A stretch of DNA of 64,000 bases from Isoetes taiwanensis (taxonomy: Eukaryota > Streptophyta > Lycopodiopsida > Isoetales > Isoetaceae): NCBI GenBank assembly GCA_021234155.1, contig JAJEKV010000290.1, positions 337,248-401,247 on the forward strand. The letters run 5' to 3'. Shown here piece by piece: positions 45,480-56,987 of this stretch; the stretch's first letter is position 1, and each line of letters starts with the position of its first letter. Below the pieces are notes generated by a model. The model was given only the letters and a program-made list of their open reading frames with translations. It was not told where the DNA came from and made no database searches. The position numbers were made by a program, and so were the translations under genes.

Positions 45480-45945
45480 TCCTTGAGGGAGTCAGGGGAC
45501 CAAGCAACAAATCCCCAAGCATTAATGTCATAGGACCATGCAAAATCCTAACAATATCCTAACATTTTGGATATTGTTAGAGACCATTAAACCACGCCTA
45601 CATTTTTGCATAACAAACCATTAAGAATTGTGAGATGTATTTCTTTATGGAGGATAGGACCATTGCAACAAATCCCCAAGCATTAAAATGGCAAGAGACC
45701 ATGCAATATCTAACATTATTCCCCATTTTGGATATCGTTAGTGGAACACCATTAAACCGTTCCTACATCTTGGTATAATTTAGACCATTAAGAATTTGAG
45801 ATGTAATTGTTTATGGGGAATAGGACCATTGCAACAAATCCCCAAGCATTAAAAATGGCAAGACTATGCAATATCCTAACATTATCCCCCATTTTGGATA
45901 TCATTAGTGGAACACCATTAAACCATGCCTACATCTAGTTGGTTT
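45480..45945. repeat. ~163-bp tandem repeat, three copies
   Basis: AATCCCCAAGCATTAA occurs at about 45,510, 45,671 and 45,837, with collinear flanks (GGATATYRTTAG..ACCATTAAACC..CCTACAT) in each copy. It directly follows the subterminal array. Confidence 0.85.
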
Positions 45946-46099
45946 TAAGGTTCGCTATAGACGATCAATAGTTATCCACGTCATCCAATGGTTTTAATTG
46001 TATCTAATTTATCTTATCCAATGGTTCTTTCTAAGAATGCAATGGTTCTTTGAAAAACAAGATAACTTATTGCACTTAGGCGATTTGCACTAAGAACAT

Positions 46100-47240
46100 A
46101 TCAAGCCTAAAAAGTGTCTGCGATTGGCCAGGTATAGAAACCCAAAATTTTGTCGTTGAGGCGATACAAAGGCTCAGGAATGGAGATTTGACTTAGCCAT
46201 GTCGTCCAAAACGTGAGAAATTACCCTAGGGACCAAGTTACGGTCATTTTGTGCGAGAAAAGAAACACAAACCCTCTACATGGCGTGTACGCACCCTCAG
46301 CTAAGGCCAATTCACTCTGAGCGTGTTGGGCATGAGCTACTTTGGGCTTCTGGAGGCGGGGGGTGGTCTTCTGCCCGCGAAACTGGTCTCCGGGGTAATG
46401 TCGATGTTTTGAGTCCGTTGGCGAGTCGGTCCAGTTCATGTGGATTAGAGGGGGAGGAGTTGACGTCCAGCGGGCCAAGGACCTTCAGGAAGGACCTTTT
46501 GGGTCGAATCGCTCCCACGGAAGGTTTTAGGGCTCCATCTTAAAGCGGATGAGCGCCCTCCCCTCCCACTACCTCATGACATTATGCAAGCTCCTGCTCA
46601 ATCGGCTAGGGGTATGGCCTCCAAAGCGTAAACCTTTGTGCCTTGCCGGGTTATTGTAGGGTTTACGTTATGGAGGTCGCTTTAATCGTTGCACTTGGGA
46701 CATGGTCAAGCATTTGCGTTTGAAAACACCAGGCGGTGAAAGCGCAAGAATGGGGTTTGGATTTAATCTCCTCCTAGTTTTGCAATTAAAAGTCTAGAGT
46801 GCCTTATCAAATTAGCAAAATTGTTTGGGATCTCGGGTTGGCCAATAGATCGAAACTCTATTATTCCCAGTTCTCATGGCTCCCCATGCATGTTTAGAAA
46901 TGGTCCACCTAGTTATCAAAGAAGTCGACCACATTTGGCCTCCAAAGCGTAAACCACATTGTGTTGCTAGGTTATTGTAGGGTTTACGTTATGGAGGTCG
47001 AGTTTTATTCATTGCACTTGAGACATGGAGAAGGCTGCGGTTGAAAACAAGAAGCAATAGAAATTGACCTAAATGGGGTTTGGATTTACCCTCCTCGGTG
47101 TGGCAATTGAAGTCAAGAACACATTTTTGTAGTAGCAAATTTTTTGGAATGATTGGGATCGCCAATAGATCCAAACTACATTATTTCGGTTGCCATGGCT
47201 CGATGCATGTTTGAAAAAGGTACACCATGTCCCAAGTGCA
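46100..47240. repeat. module A, direct copy of the palindrome arm sequence
   Basis: Contains the same ordered blocks as the arm at 49,070-49,905: GATACAAAGGCTC, CCCTCTACATGGCGTGT, GAGTCCGTTGGCGAGTCGGT, GCCTCCAAAGCGTAAACC...TTTACGTTATGG, GGACATGG and CCAATAGAT. The last blocks occur twice (from about 46,617 and 46,938). No protein-coding capacity is supported. Confidence 0.7.
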
Positions 47241-47244
47241 ACTG

Positions 47245-48580
47245 AAACATGCCATGGGCTCAAACATGCCACCTAGGCTCTGATATGCCAAGGTGGCTCG
47301 AACATGCCACATAGGCTCCAATATGCCACCTAGGCTCTAACATGCTAAGGTGGCTCAAAACATGCCACCTAGACTCCAACATGCCACATAGGCTCCAACA
47401 TGCCAAGGTGGCTCAAACATGCCTGTGGCTCCAACATGCCAAGGTGGCTAAAACATGCCACCCAGGGCTAAAACATGACAAGGTGGCTCAAACACGCCAC
47501 TTGGGCTCCAACATGCCAAGGTGGCTCCAACATGCCACCTAGGCTCCAACATGCCACGTAGGGCTCAAACATGCCAAGGTGGGTCGAACATGCCAGGTGG
47601 CACCAACATGCCACCTAGGCTCCCAACATGCCAACGTGGCTCAAACATGCCACTTAGGCTCCAACATGCCAAGATGGCTCAAACATGCCATGCGGGGCTC
47701 CAACATGCCACCTAGGCTCAAACATGCCACATAGGCTCAATCATGCCAAGGTGGCTCAAACATGCCAAGGTGGCTCAAACATGCCAAGGTGGTTCCAACA
47801 TGCCACCTAGGCTCCAACATGCCAAGGTGGCTCAAACATGCCACCTAGGCTCCAACATGCCAAGGTGGCTCTAACATGGCAGCAAGGTGGCTCAAACATG
47901 CCACCTAGGCTCAAACATGCCAAGGTGGCTAAAAAGGCCACGTGTGGCTCAAACATGGCAAGGTGGCTCAAACATGCCACCTAGGCTCCAACATGCCACC
48001 TAGGCTCAAACATGCTAAGGTGGCTCACAACATGCCAAAGCCAGCGTGGCATGTTTGATCAAACATGCCAAGGTGGCGCCAAACAAGCCAAGATGGCTCA
48101 AACATGCTACGTGGAAACCAACATGCCACATAGGCTCCAACATGCCACCTAGGCTCCAACATGCCAAGGTGGGTCAAACATACCCGCGTGGACTCCATAA
48201 TGCTGCGTGGGCTCCAACATGCTCATGCCAAGGTGGCTCCAACATGCCACCTAGGGCTCCAACATGCCAAGATGGGCTCAAACATGCCACCTAGGCTTAA
48301 ACATGCGAGGTGGGCTAAAAATGCCACCTAGGCTCCAACATGCCACTAGGCTCCAACATGCCCAAGGTGGCTCAAACATCTCCACATGGACTCCATAATG
48401 CCATGTGGGCTCCAACATGTCAAGGTGGCTCAAACATGCCACTTAGGCTCAAACATGCCAAGGTGGCTCCAACATGCCATGCAGGGGCTCCAACATGCCA
48501 TCTAGGCTCCAACATGCCAGGTGGCTCATGCATCACCACCTAGGCTCAAGCATGCCACCTAGGCACCCCAAGTGGTGATA
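47245..48580. repeat. 19-bp minisatellite array, forward
   Basis: About 1.3 kb of ~19-bp units in two intermixed forms: ACATGCCACCTAGGCTCCA and ACATGCCAAGGTGGCTCAA. The cores GCCACCTAGGC and GCCAAGGTGGC are reverse complements of each other except at one base, so neighbouring units of different type can pair as an 11-bp stem with an 8-base loop. Open frames here (repeated SNMP, HAKVAQTC) are artefacts of the repeat. Confidence 0.93.
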
Positions 48581-49070
48581 TGGCATGCCAAGTAAAAAAG
48601 GTCAAGTTTTGGCTCGGCCAAAAATGAAAAGATGTCCATCTTTGGTCTTTTCATTGGGTGGCGTTGGCAAAATTTTAGGTGACATGGCTAGATGATGGTG
48701 ACATGGATCTATGATGACTAGGACTTTATGCAAGAAATATGATAACCTTTGACATTTTTGTAGAGGAACTTGGCAAGGGATAGAATAGAGGATCTTTGGA
48801 GAACCATGTGACACCCTTCCCCAAATTGAACCAGGGCGGGACTTAAATGCGCAACTTTCTCACCAAAGGGGGAGGCGGACCTGTGAGATGGACCTCCCGG
48901 AAAGGTTGTCGAGGCGGCCTTTCTATCGGGCTCCTCTAGGAGGGCAAATGCCAGTCCTCCCCTCAGGGAGCTCAATTTTCCTATCCATTTGTTGAATCAG
49001 GTCATTCAAAGTAACACACCTTGGCGGGCTCAAAAATCAAGATAAAATGCAGGAGAACTTATCAAACCAC
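48581..49070. other. spacer between array and palindrome arm
   Basis: The part from about 48,700 to 48,765 (TATGCAAGAAATATGATAACCTTTG) recurs inverted at 50,725-50,775, next to the opposite array. The stretch 48,790-49,050 has no inverted partner, so the right arm lost it or the left gained it. Confidence 0.6.
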
Positions 49071-50705
49071 TTGAGCGTCTGCTGGGTTGACCACGTATAA
49101 AACCAAGTGTTTTGTCGTTCGGGTGATACAAAGGCTCCGAGATGGAGATTCGACTTCGTCATGCCATCGGAGCGACAAAATTACTCTAGAGACCATTACG
49201 GTCATTTTTACCCAACGAAAAAAAAACGAACCCTCTACATGGCGTGTCTGCGACCACCTCTTAGACCAATTGACTATGAGCATGTTTGACATGAGCTACT
49301 TTGGCGCTTCTTGGAAAGGGTAGTCTTACGCCCGCAACTTGGTCCCCGGGGATAATATCGACATTTTGAGTCCATCGGCGAGTCGGTTCCACGATTTTGG
49401 AGTGGGGAAAGTTACTGTCAAGTGGCAGGGGTTCTTTAAGGAGAGGACCTTTGGGGGCCGAGGCGCCTCGAGGAAGGTTTTAAGGTCCATCTTAAAGGCG
49501 TGAACACCCTCCCTCACATTGATATGAAATTGTGCAAGATTTTGGTGAATCATTAGGATATAGCCTGCCTCCAAAGCGTAAAAACCTGTGTTGCTGGGTT
49601 AAAAGGGTTTTACGTTATGGGGGAAATTCAGTTTTAATCGGTTGCACTTGGGACATGGTTGGCTTCAATTGAAAACATGAAGCAATAGGGCCCGATGGAA
49701 TGGGGTTTGAGTTATCCTCCTCGGTGTGGCAATTAAGTCAAGGCGCCCTTTACTGTTAGCAAAGCGTTTTGGGATCATTTGGGATGGCCAATAGATCCAA
49801 ACTACTGTTATTCGATTGCCATGGAAAACCATGTGTGTTTTAGCAAGGTGCACCCTATTATCAAGAAAATGACCACGTTTTAGCCTCACGAAGCGTAAAC
49901 CCTACAATAACCTAGCAAATTGTATGGGTTTACGCTGCCAAGGCCAAACGCGGGTCGCTTTCTTGAATAGCTAGGTGCCTTTGCTAAAACACATATGGCC
50001 ATGGCAACCGAAATAACAGAGTTTGATCTATTGGCCATCCCTAACGATCCCAAATAATTGCTACCGCAGTGGGCTCTTGACTTCTAATTGCCATTAATCG
50101 GGAGGAGGATAACTCCAAACCCCATTCCATCCCGGCCCTATTGCTTCATGTTTTCACTGGTGCCTTCTCAACCATGTCCCAAGTGCAACCACTCAAAACT
50201 CACCCCCCATAATGTAAACCCTTCCAATAACCTAGCTAGCAACACAATGTGGTTTACGCTTCGGAGGCTATATCCTAGCTCGACTCGACCAAAATCTGCA
50301 CAATGTCATCACGAGGGAGGGTGTTTGACCCCTGTGAAAGAGGACCTTTAAGACCTTCCAGACAGCTTTGCCCCAAAGGTCCTCTCCCAAAGAACCCTCG
50401 CTATGGATAGCAACTTTTCCCCACCCCGGAATCGGGTGGAACTCGACCAATGGACACAAAACATTGACATTACCCCCGAGACCAACTGTGGGGCGTAAGA
50501 CTACCCCCTCGCTCCAAGAAGTGCAAAGTAGCTGCGTCCAACATGCTCGTGAGTCAATTGGTCTAAGAGGTGGTCGCAGAACACCGCCATGTAGAGGGTT
50601 CGCGGTTTTTTCATGTAAAAATGACCGTAACTTGGTCCCTAGAGTAATTTTGCCGCTCCTGATGGCATGATTCTAAGTCGACCTCCATTCGAGCTCCTCA
50701 GGACG
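49071..50705. repeat. large palindrome centred at about 49,911
   Basis: Blocks in 49,071-49,905 recur in reverse order and orientation in 49,918-50,705: GATGGCCAATAGATC with its complement GATCTATTGGCCATCC (~49,790 / ~50,030), TTGCACTTGGGACATGG with CCATGTCCCAAGTGCAA (~49,648 / ~50,180), ATTACTCTAGAGACC with GGTCCCTAGAGTAATTTT (~49,180 / ~50,640). Each pair has its midpoint close to 49,911. Arms are diverged with many indels, so the palindrome is not recent. Confidence 0.8.
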
Positions 50706-50764
50706 CCCTCTAATCCACAAAACTACCAAAAAAATTCCAAAGGTTATCATATTTTTGCATGAAG

Positions 50765-52050
50765 TCCCATCATCATGCCCACATGGTATGTTTGGAGCCA
50801 CCTTGGCATTTAGGAGCCACCTTGGCATGTTGGAGCCAAGTAGCACGCCTGAGCTAGGTGGCATATTGGAGTCTAGGGTGGCATGTGGAGCCTAGGTGAT
50901 GTTTGAGCCACCCACATGTTGGCGCCTAGGTGGCATGTTCGAGCCTAGGTGGTGCTTGGAGCTCACCTTGCATGTTTGGCCTCTGTGGGCATGTTGAGCC
51001 CACGTGGCATGTTCCACCACCTTGGCATGTTGGAGCCTAGGTGGCATGTTTGGAGGCCTCTATGTGGCATGTTGGAGCCTATGTAGCATGTTGGAGCCTG
51101 GGTGGCATGTAGCCTAGGTGGTGTGCTTGGAGCCACCTTGGCATGTTTGACCCCTAGGTGGTATGTTGGAGTCTGGCGTGGCATGTTTTGATCCACCTTG
51201 GCATGTGAGGTGGCATGTTGGAGTCCGCGTGGCATGTTTGACCCTATGTGGTATGTTAGAGCCTAGGTGGCATGTTAGAGTGTAGGTGGCATGTTGGAGT
51301 CTAGGTTGCATGTTGGGGCCTAATGGCATGTTTGAGCCTAGGTGGCATGTTGAGCCTAGGTGAACAGGTTTAAGCCACCTTGGCATGTTAGGTGGCATGT
51401 TGGAGCCTAGATGGCGTGTTGGAGTCCGTGCGGCATGTTGGAGCCTAGTGGCATCCTCGAGGCAGGCAGAGCCCGTGGAGACACCTTGGTATGTTGTAGC
51501 CTGTGGCATGTTGGAGTTCAGTGGTATGTTGGAGCCCGTGTGGCATGTTGGAGTCCAGGTGCCACCTGTGTCATGCTCGGGAGCCTAGGTGGCATGGGGT
51601 TCTGAGCCATTTTGCATGTTGGAGCCCACATAGTATGTTTGAGCCACTTGGCATGTTGGAGCCTAGGTGGGTATGCTGGAGCCTGGGCGGCATGTTTGAG
51701 CCACCTTGGCATGTTTGGAGCCATAACGTGGCATGTTTGGAGCCTAGGTGGGCACATGTTGGTGCCTAGGTGGTAGCGTTCGGTGCCACCTTGGCATGCT
51801 TTGGAGCCTAGGGCATGTTGGAGCTCCCGCGTGGGCATGTTTGAACTACCTTGGCATGTTTGAGCCACCTTGGCGTGTTTGGGCCGAAAGTGGCATTTTG
51901 GAGCCTGCTGGCATGTTGGGGCCCACGTGGCATGTTTGAGCCACCTTGGCATATTGGAGCCTAAGTGGCATGTTGAGCCCACATGGCATGTTTGAGCCAC
52001 CTTGGCATGTTTGAGCCTAGGTGGCATGTTGGTGCCCAGTAGGGGAGCAA
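50765..52050. repeat. 19-bp minisatellite array, inverted
   Basis: About 1.3 kb of units GCATGTTGGAGCCTAGGTGG and GCATGTTTGAGCCACCTTGG, the reverse complement of the array at 47,245-48,580. With the palindrome between them the two arrays form the outer parts of a long inverted repeat spanning about 47,245-52,050. Confidence 0.93.
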
Positions 52051-53430
52051 CTCCCTGCTCACAATGTAATTTGCTATGCATTGACATTGTATAATTTGGT
52101 AGTTGAAAACCGCTGAATTGGTTTTTGGTACCCATTCACATGATAGGGTCAAAACATGGTCAATTTTGACCCCATTTTCAAAGTGATGGCCCGTATGACT
52201 CCCACAAGGAATATTCTACAGGATATGGTATGACCTAGACAAAGGGGGGACCATAGACACTATTATAAGCACCTAAAATGCAAGTAACGGTGTTTTTAAC
52301 CTTCTAACTATCGCTTGTGTAACATCCGACAATTCGCACACATTTGCTAGTGAACATTATTGTAATTGAAAATTAAAATAATATTTGTATGCATTGAAAA
52401 TTAAAATAATACAAAAATTAAAAAATAATACTTGTATGCATTGAAAATTAAAATAATACTTGTGTGCACGCAGCGTGATAATGTGATAACGTAGTATTCT
52501 ATCCAACAGCTAAGATAAAACTAAGATAAATGGCGAGAGATCTTGATCCCAATCCTATAATATTATTGGCTATTGAATGAGCGGTTGGATTGATGGGAGA
52601 GATCAAGCGGAGATTGTGATCCAAGGCCTTTGATTTCATTAATGTAATAAAGGCCTAGATTGGCTTTTTAATTTCATGGGCTTTCTCATTTGACACGATT
52701 TTCCCTCTCTTTCGGGCGATGGCGTGATCTACATGATGGCGCATGGCAAACTTTACCTTTGCTATGGCGCCCTAAACCCCCTTTCCATTCAGCCCCAACA
52801 CGGAATCCTGGCATGAATCGCGATGAAGCGGTCGAGTTTGAGGGATGCATTTGAAACTTCGGCGGCGGGGATGCCTGTTTCTAATTCTTACTTCTTCAAT
52901 TCATCCAGTCAAGTAAGAAGGAAAATCAAACTATCAAAATCAGTATTTTAGCCCTTGTAAGGTTTTAAGGCTTAGATGCAAAAGCTAATGGAAATGTCCA
53001 TTTGCGGGGAGGATGCTTGGAAATGTTTCATTCTAATCTATGGCGGAGCTCTTTGTTCATTCTAATCTATGGTCATCACATATACAGAGTGGGCTTTGTG
53101 TGGCTTTGTCGCCTTCCTTTGCTATTTTCCTTTCAAGCAGTTACCTCGAGGTATTTTAGTGCCATAATTTTCCTTTTTTGGCCATAATGACCTTTTTCCC
53201 CGGTCTACTTCATTCCTGCCTTGCTAGGGTCATTTGCTTTTAGGTTTTGTGCAAAGGGGGCTCTTCCTTGAATTTGTAGAGTTTCGCTTTTAAGTGATAG
53301 TCGTACTTTATCCGAGTTACATAGGTCATCCAATTCCATTACAGCGCCCTACTCTAGCCATCATTCCCCTTTTTCTTTGCAAACGGTTGATCCTCTGAGA
53401 CTTCTTGTTGGGCTGCAACACCAACTTGCA
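52051..53430. other. AT-rich filler of the 10-kb insertion
   Basis: Includes a short tandem ATTGAAAATTAAAATAATAC (about 52,368-52,455) and otherwise unrecognised sequence. The more GC-balanced part after 52,680 has short open frames but no recognised domain. Confidence 0.4.
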
Positions 53431-53439
53431 TTCGAGAGT

Positions 53440-53665
53440 AGTTTCATTGGGTTCTTTGCGGCCTTTTGTTTCAAAGCTGATCCAGCCAATTCTGTGTTTT
53501 AACAAGCCATTGAGGAGACATTGAGATTTTACTGCAATAACCAACTCTTCTTTGAATGGGGAGTTTTGCGGAGTTATTACCGGTTTCGGTGGGTTCCTTG
53601 CGGCCTTTGTTTCAAAGCGATTCACCTTACACGAGTTTTAATCAAGCATTGATTGTTCCTTTGCT
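53440..53665. repeat. ~140-bp tandem duplication
   Basis: TTGCGGCCTTTTGTTTCAAAGC near 53,456 and TTGCGGCCTTTGTTTCAAAGC near 53,597 lie in similar contexts (GGGTTC before; TTTTAA.CAAGC.ATTGA after), giving two diverged copies. Confidence 0.65.
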
Positions 53666-54832
53666 GCTGGGAGATTTTTCAATCCTTTGTTAACCTTATC
53701 TAGGCACAGAGGATGCGCTTAATGCAAAGCATCGGGCCAAAAGCAGGTGGACTTTTATTTGCTTCTCTAGATTTTTCAAGATAGCATCTTTTGATTACTT
53801 TTCAAAAGATCAAGGCAAGATGATCCTGTGATTCATTTGTATCTAATCTCGGACTTGTTGGGTCTTGATTGTATGAGTAGGCAAATACTTGCCTTTCTGA
53901 AAAAAAAATATCAACTTCGTGGTTCGTGGTTTTAGTCTACAATTTTATCGGTATTTCTCTTTTCCAATTCTCATTCCTCACTGTAAATTAATTATGTACT
54001 TCATTTTCCCTCCAATGGTTTTAATGGCATGTATTTATTTGCATATAATGATTTATCAAGCACTTAGACTTAATGATCCACTAGATTCCTACAAGTTTTC
54101 TTATTTTAAATACAATCGTATTTGATTTTAAATTGTGGTATATTATTATTTGAATGTATGCCATGTATAATATTTGATTGGTTAGAAGATATGTTAGAAA
54201 CACCAATGTTTTTCTAAATGTCGTAATAATAATTTTTATTTAAAATGTAATGCGGTCGTCGATATTTGATTAGGTAAAATAACACTTTTTTATTTAAAAA
54301 GTATACTACAATGTCAATATTTCATTAGCTAAATGGCATTTAAAAACAAAGTTTTGTTTTTCCTATATGTTCTTATAATGCTCTTTTACATGTCCTATTT
54401 TTAGAAAACAATACTTAATAGCACTAAAAAACAATAGATAGATTTCAATAACACGCGGTGTCTTTCTTTTGTAAATAACATATAGTTTTTTAAAACCATT
54501 GTTGTAAGTTAGTCTTTCGTATAGCAATATTTAAATCTACACGTGTCTTATTTTAGGAAAAAAAACAACGCGTGGCTCCTCAAAAAGTAAAGAATAAAAA
54601 ACCACACGCCGAAAAGTTTCGGTAAAAACAACACCGAAAAAAGGGCGTATTGACAAAAACACAAAAAGTGCCGAAAAACCCAATTAGGTTTTTTGCCAAA
54701 AACCATCAGCCCTTTGTGCAATCCGGATAAGCGGGCCGTGGTCTTTTGGGGCCATTTTGGTGTTGTTTTTGACATAAAACAACACCCGTACAACTAAAAA
54801 CAACCTGTGGACCAAAAATCGGGGGTCGGTGT

Positions 54833-56941
54833 GAAGCGTTGGAGATAACGGGCATCCCTATTTTAACACCCTATGGTCTTTGTTCACGGGTGGTCAGCCT
54901 TGACGCAGCAAAGTGGCATATATTACGTCTATAGAGCGGTAGATGGCATTCTGCCGCAAATCCTATGGGACATGTAGCTCCCACGCAAGCGTTGCCTAGC
55001 AAGGTCGAGAGGGATAGTATCATATCCGATCTTAAAATCCACGAAGCGGCAATACAAGTCACGTGGGTGCATTGCGGCTAGCTTCCCATAATTATTACGA
55101 GCGTAAAAATATGATCACTCATGGAGTGGGTGGGCGGAAACTTGCGCCGCCAACCGCATCGTCGCTTCTTTCCTCCCGCCCATTGTGTTAACTTCTTCTC
55201 AAAGACTTTTGCTATAAGTTTTGGCGAAAAGCAGGTGACCATGATCATCACGGTAGTTGGTGGAGATCATCCATACTTCCCGCCTTATGAATAGGGGTGA
55301 CCTTGCTAACCATCCATTCTGGAGGCCTCTCGATGGCCTGATTGATTATCCTATCAAAGGCCGAAAGCAAGCTGGCCCACCCCATTTCAACGGCTAGGCA
55401 CAGAAGTCCCCGCAAGTCCTTTGCTTTACCATTAGCAAAATGCCTAAGATACGTGGATGTCCCTCCCTCCCAGAGTCGTAGTGTTAGTTGATCCGCACGC
55501 CGGCAATTGCTCTGAGGGGGTCATACAACTCCCCTGCAACCACTGCCTAACCGGTTCGAGGTGACATTGCCAGTGGTTGATGCCTCTTATACAAGACTCT
55601 ACGCCAAAAAGGCTTTTGCCCGGGCGATCATCGATAGATCAAACATGCGCTGCTGATTTTCTCGCAATGTAGCGATGCTTTTGGATTTCAAGAATGCCTT
55701 ATAGTCCCTAACGGCCCGCGGGTCGAGCCGTGGATCTAAGATGGTGCATAGCCGACTCTTTAGAGCCTTACATTCTGGGCCAAACCGTGGGTTTTGAGGG
55801 AATTCGCAGTTGTCTCTCAAGGGGCTTTCTTTGTGCAAAGCATTTATTGGGCCGCCATGAAAGTAAGGCCTCCACCAACCATTCACACTTATCATGCAAA
55901 TGTATAGAAGGCATCAATCCTCGTAGCTCACGTTCAAGTGCCACCTCATATCTTGCTTGCTTATATAGTTGAGGTGTATTCCAAACCCGGGCGCCCGCGG
56001 TCTGTGGCCGCATAATCGAAGTGCCTCAATCCAAAGTGACATAAAGTGGATAGTGGTGCGACAAAGTCTCTTCATCTCTTGTTCCCGGTGCGCTCCTTTG
56101 AAATCTCGAACGATATCAAGTTATGGCGCCGAGCTAGGAGATAGTCCCACCACGCGGCTCCACCATCGCCTCGCCGCTTCTCGCAAGTGAAGCCCCCGAT
56201 CGAGGCCACTGCGCATATCATTGCAGGATCACCATGTCAAAGATCCGACATAGCTGGACCAACTCTCTTCAAAGGCTCCGGACCGTATCCCGGGAGCCGT
56301 CTTGCATCTTGGGATGCCTCCGTTTTCTAGCCAAAGTGGGTTGGAGTCGGCATTCCCCGAAAAGGTGACCGGCGCCACCGTGGTCGCACGTGCATTGAAA
56401 TCTCCCAATAAAACACATGACCCTCCTAGCGATCTTGCTCTATATCATCATACCATCCCCTATAGTCCCCTATAGGGCATATGCACATCTATATCGCACC
56501 GATGCACCCCGTAGAACTTAGAAGTTTCATGGGGTATATAATATCCTGCGATAAGCAAATGGGGCGATGGTGAGGCTGCAACTTTTCGCGATCCACGGTG
56601 GCGGTTGAGTCTATCAGCCTTGTGGGCGGGAGGCGTGGATGCTATACCATCTTTGAAGTAGCACGCGACCCTCCATACCCTCGCTTGCCATGTATGGCTC
56701 ATTGGCGGTGAGAAATGATGGTACCATGGGATGTCGGTAGAACGGATGACCACTATATTCCATGTCTCTTGCAAGAAGATGATGTCCATGTGCAGAAAGG
56801 GCAATTTGAAAGAATGCCCTCGCCCGGCTTCGAGGGGAAATCCCCTCTGGTTCCACGATACAATTGAAGGCACTCTTCTGTCAGTATGCGTGGTGGCCGC
56901 CCTATCCGATCCCCATGGAGGCTGCAGGAGTTGGGCCATTG
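54833..56941 (-). mobile_element. RTE-like LINE, 5' half (endonuclease and RT N-terminus)
   Basis: From 56,941 leftward the sense strand encodes an AP-type endonuclease start, IVSWNQRGF, then LHMDIIFLQETW with the catalytic glutamate. About 500 residues later come RT blocks: SAFDRIINQAIERPPEWMVSKVTPIHKAG (55,260-55,350) and, at the broken end, GVKIGMPVIS (54,840-54,880; the family's GVKQGCPLSP). Frameshifts are frequent. The other half is at 42,817-44,692. Endonuclease, RT, a short tandem-repeat tail and a total of about 3.6 kb after removing duplication and insertion fit an RTE-clade element. Confidence 0.75.
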
Positions 56942-56987
56942 AAAACAACAATCAATTCTACCTAATTTTTGCCTAAAAACTAAGAAA
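56942..56987. repeat. ~46-bp target duplication of the split LINE, right copy
   Basis: Near-identical to 42,770-42,816. It lies directly outside the LINE 5' end, showing that the two half-elements 14 kb apart derive from one insertion. Confidence 0.75.

Larger units (their letters stand above)
44693..54832. mobile_element. ~10.1-kb non-autonomous insertion with palindromic minisatellite core
   Basis: The insertion separates X' from Y' of the LINE; AAGC flanks it on both sides (44,689-44,692 and 54,833-54,836). The left end CACTCACCC...TTTTGGTCC and the reverse complement of the right end, CACACCGACC...TTTTTGGTCC, are imperfect inverted termini. Both ends carry ACATGTC-type subterminal motifs. 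Inside lie tandem repeats (44,870-45,940), a module (46,100-47,240), two opposing minisatellite arrays, and a palindrome centred at ~49,911. No transposase was seen. CACTA-like or fold-back-like identity is inference; the 4-bp duplication does not match the 3 bp typical of CACTA. Confidence 0.55.

Noticed and set aside
47342-48543. Several ATG-initiated open frames with repeated SNMP/HAKVAQTC phrases
   Set aside because: They arise from the 19-bp minisatellite, whose unit contains ATG; there is no independent sign of coding.
47245-52050. CRISPR-like array
   Set aside because: Units are head-to-tail without unique spacers, the window has introns and plant elements, and no cas genes are present.
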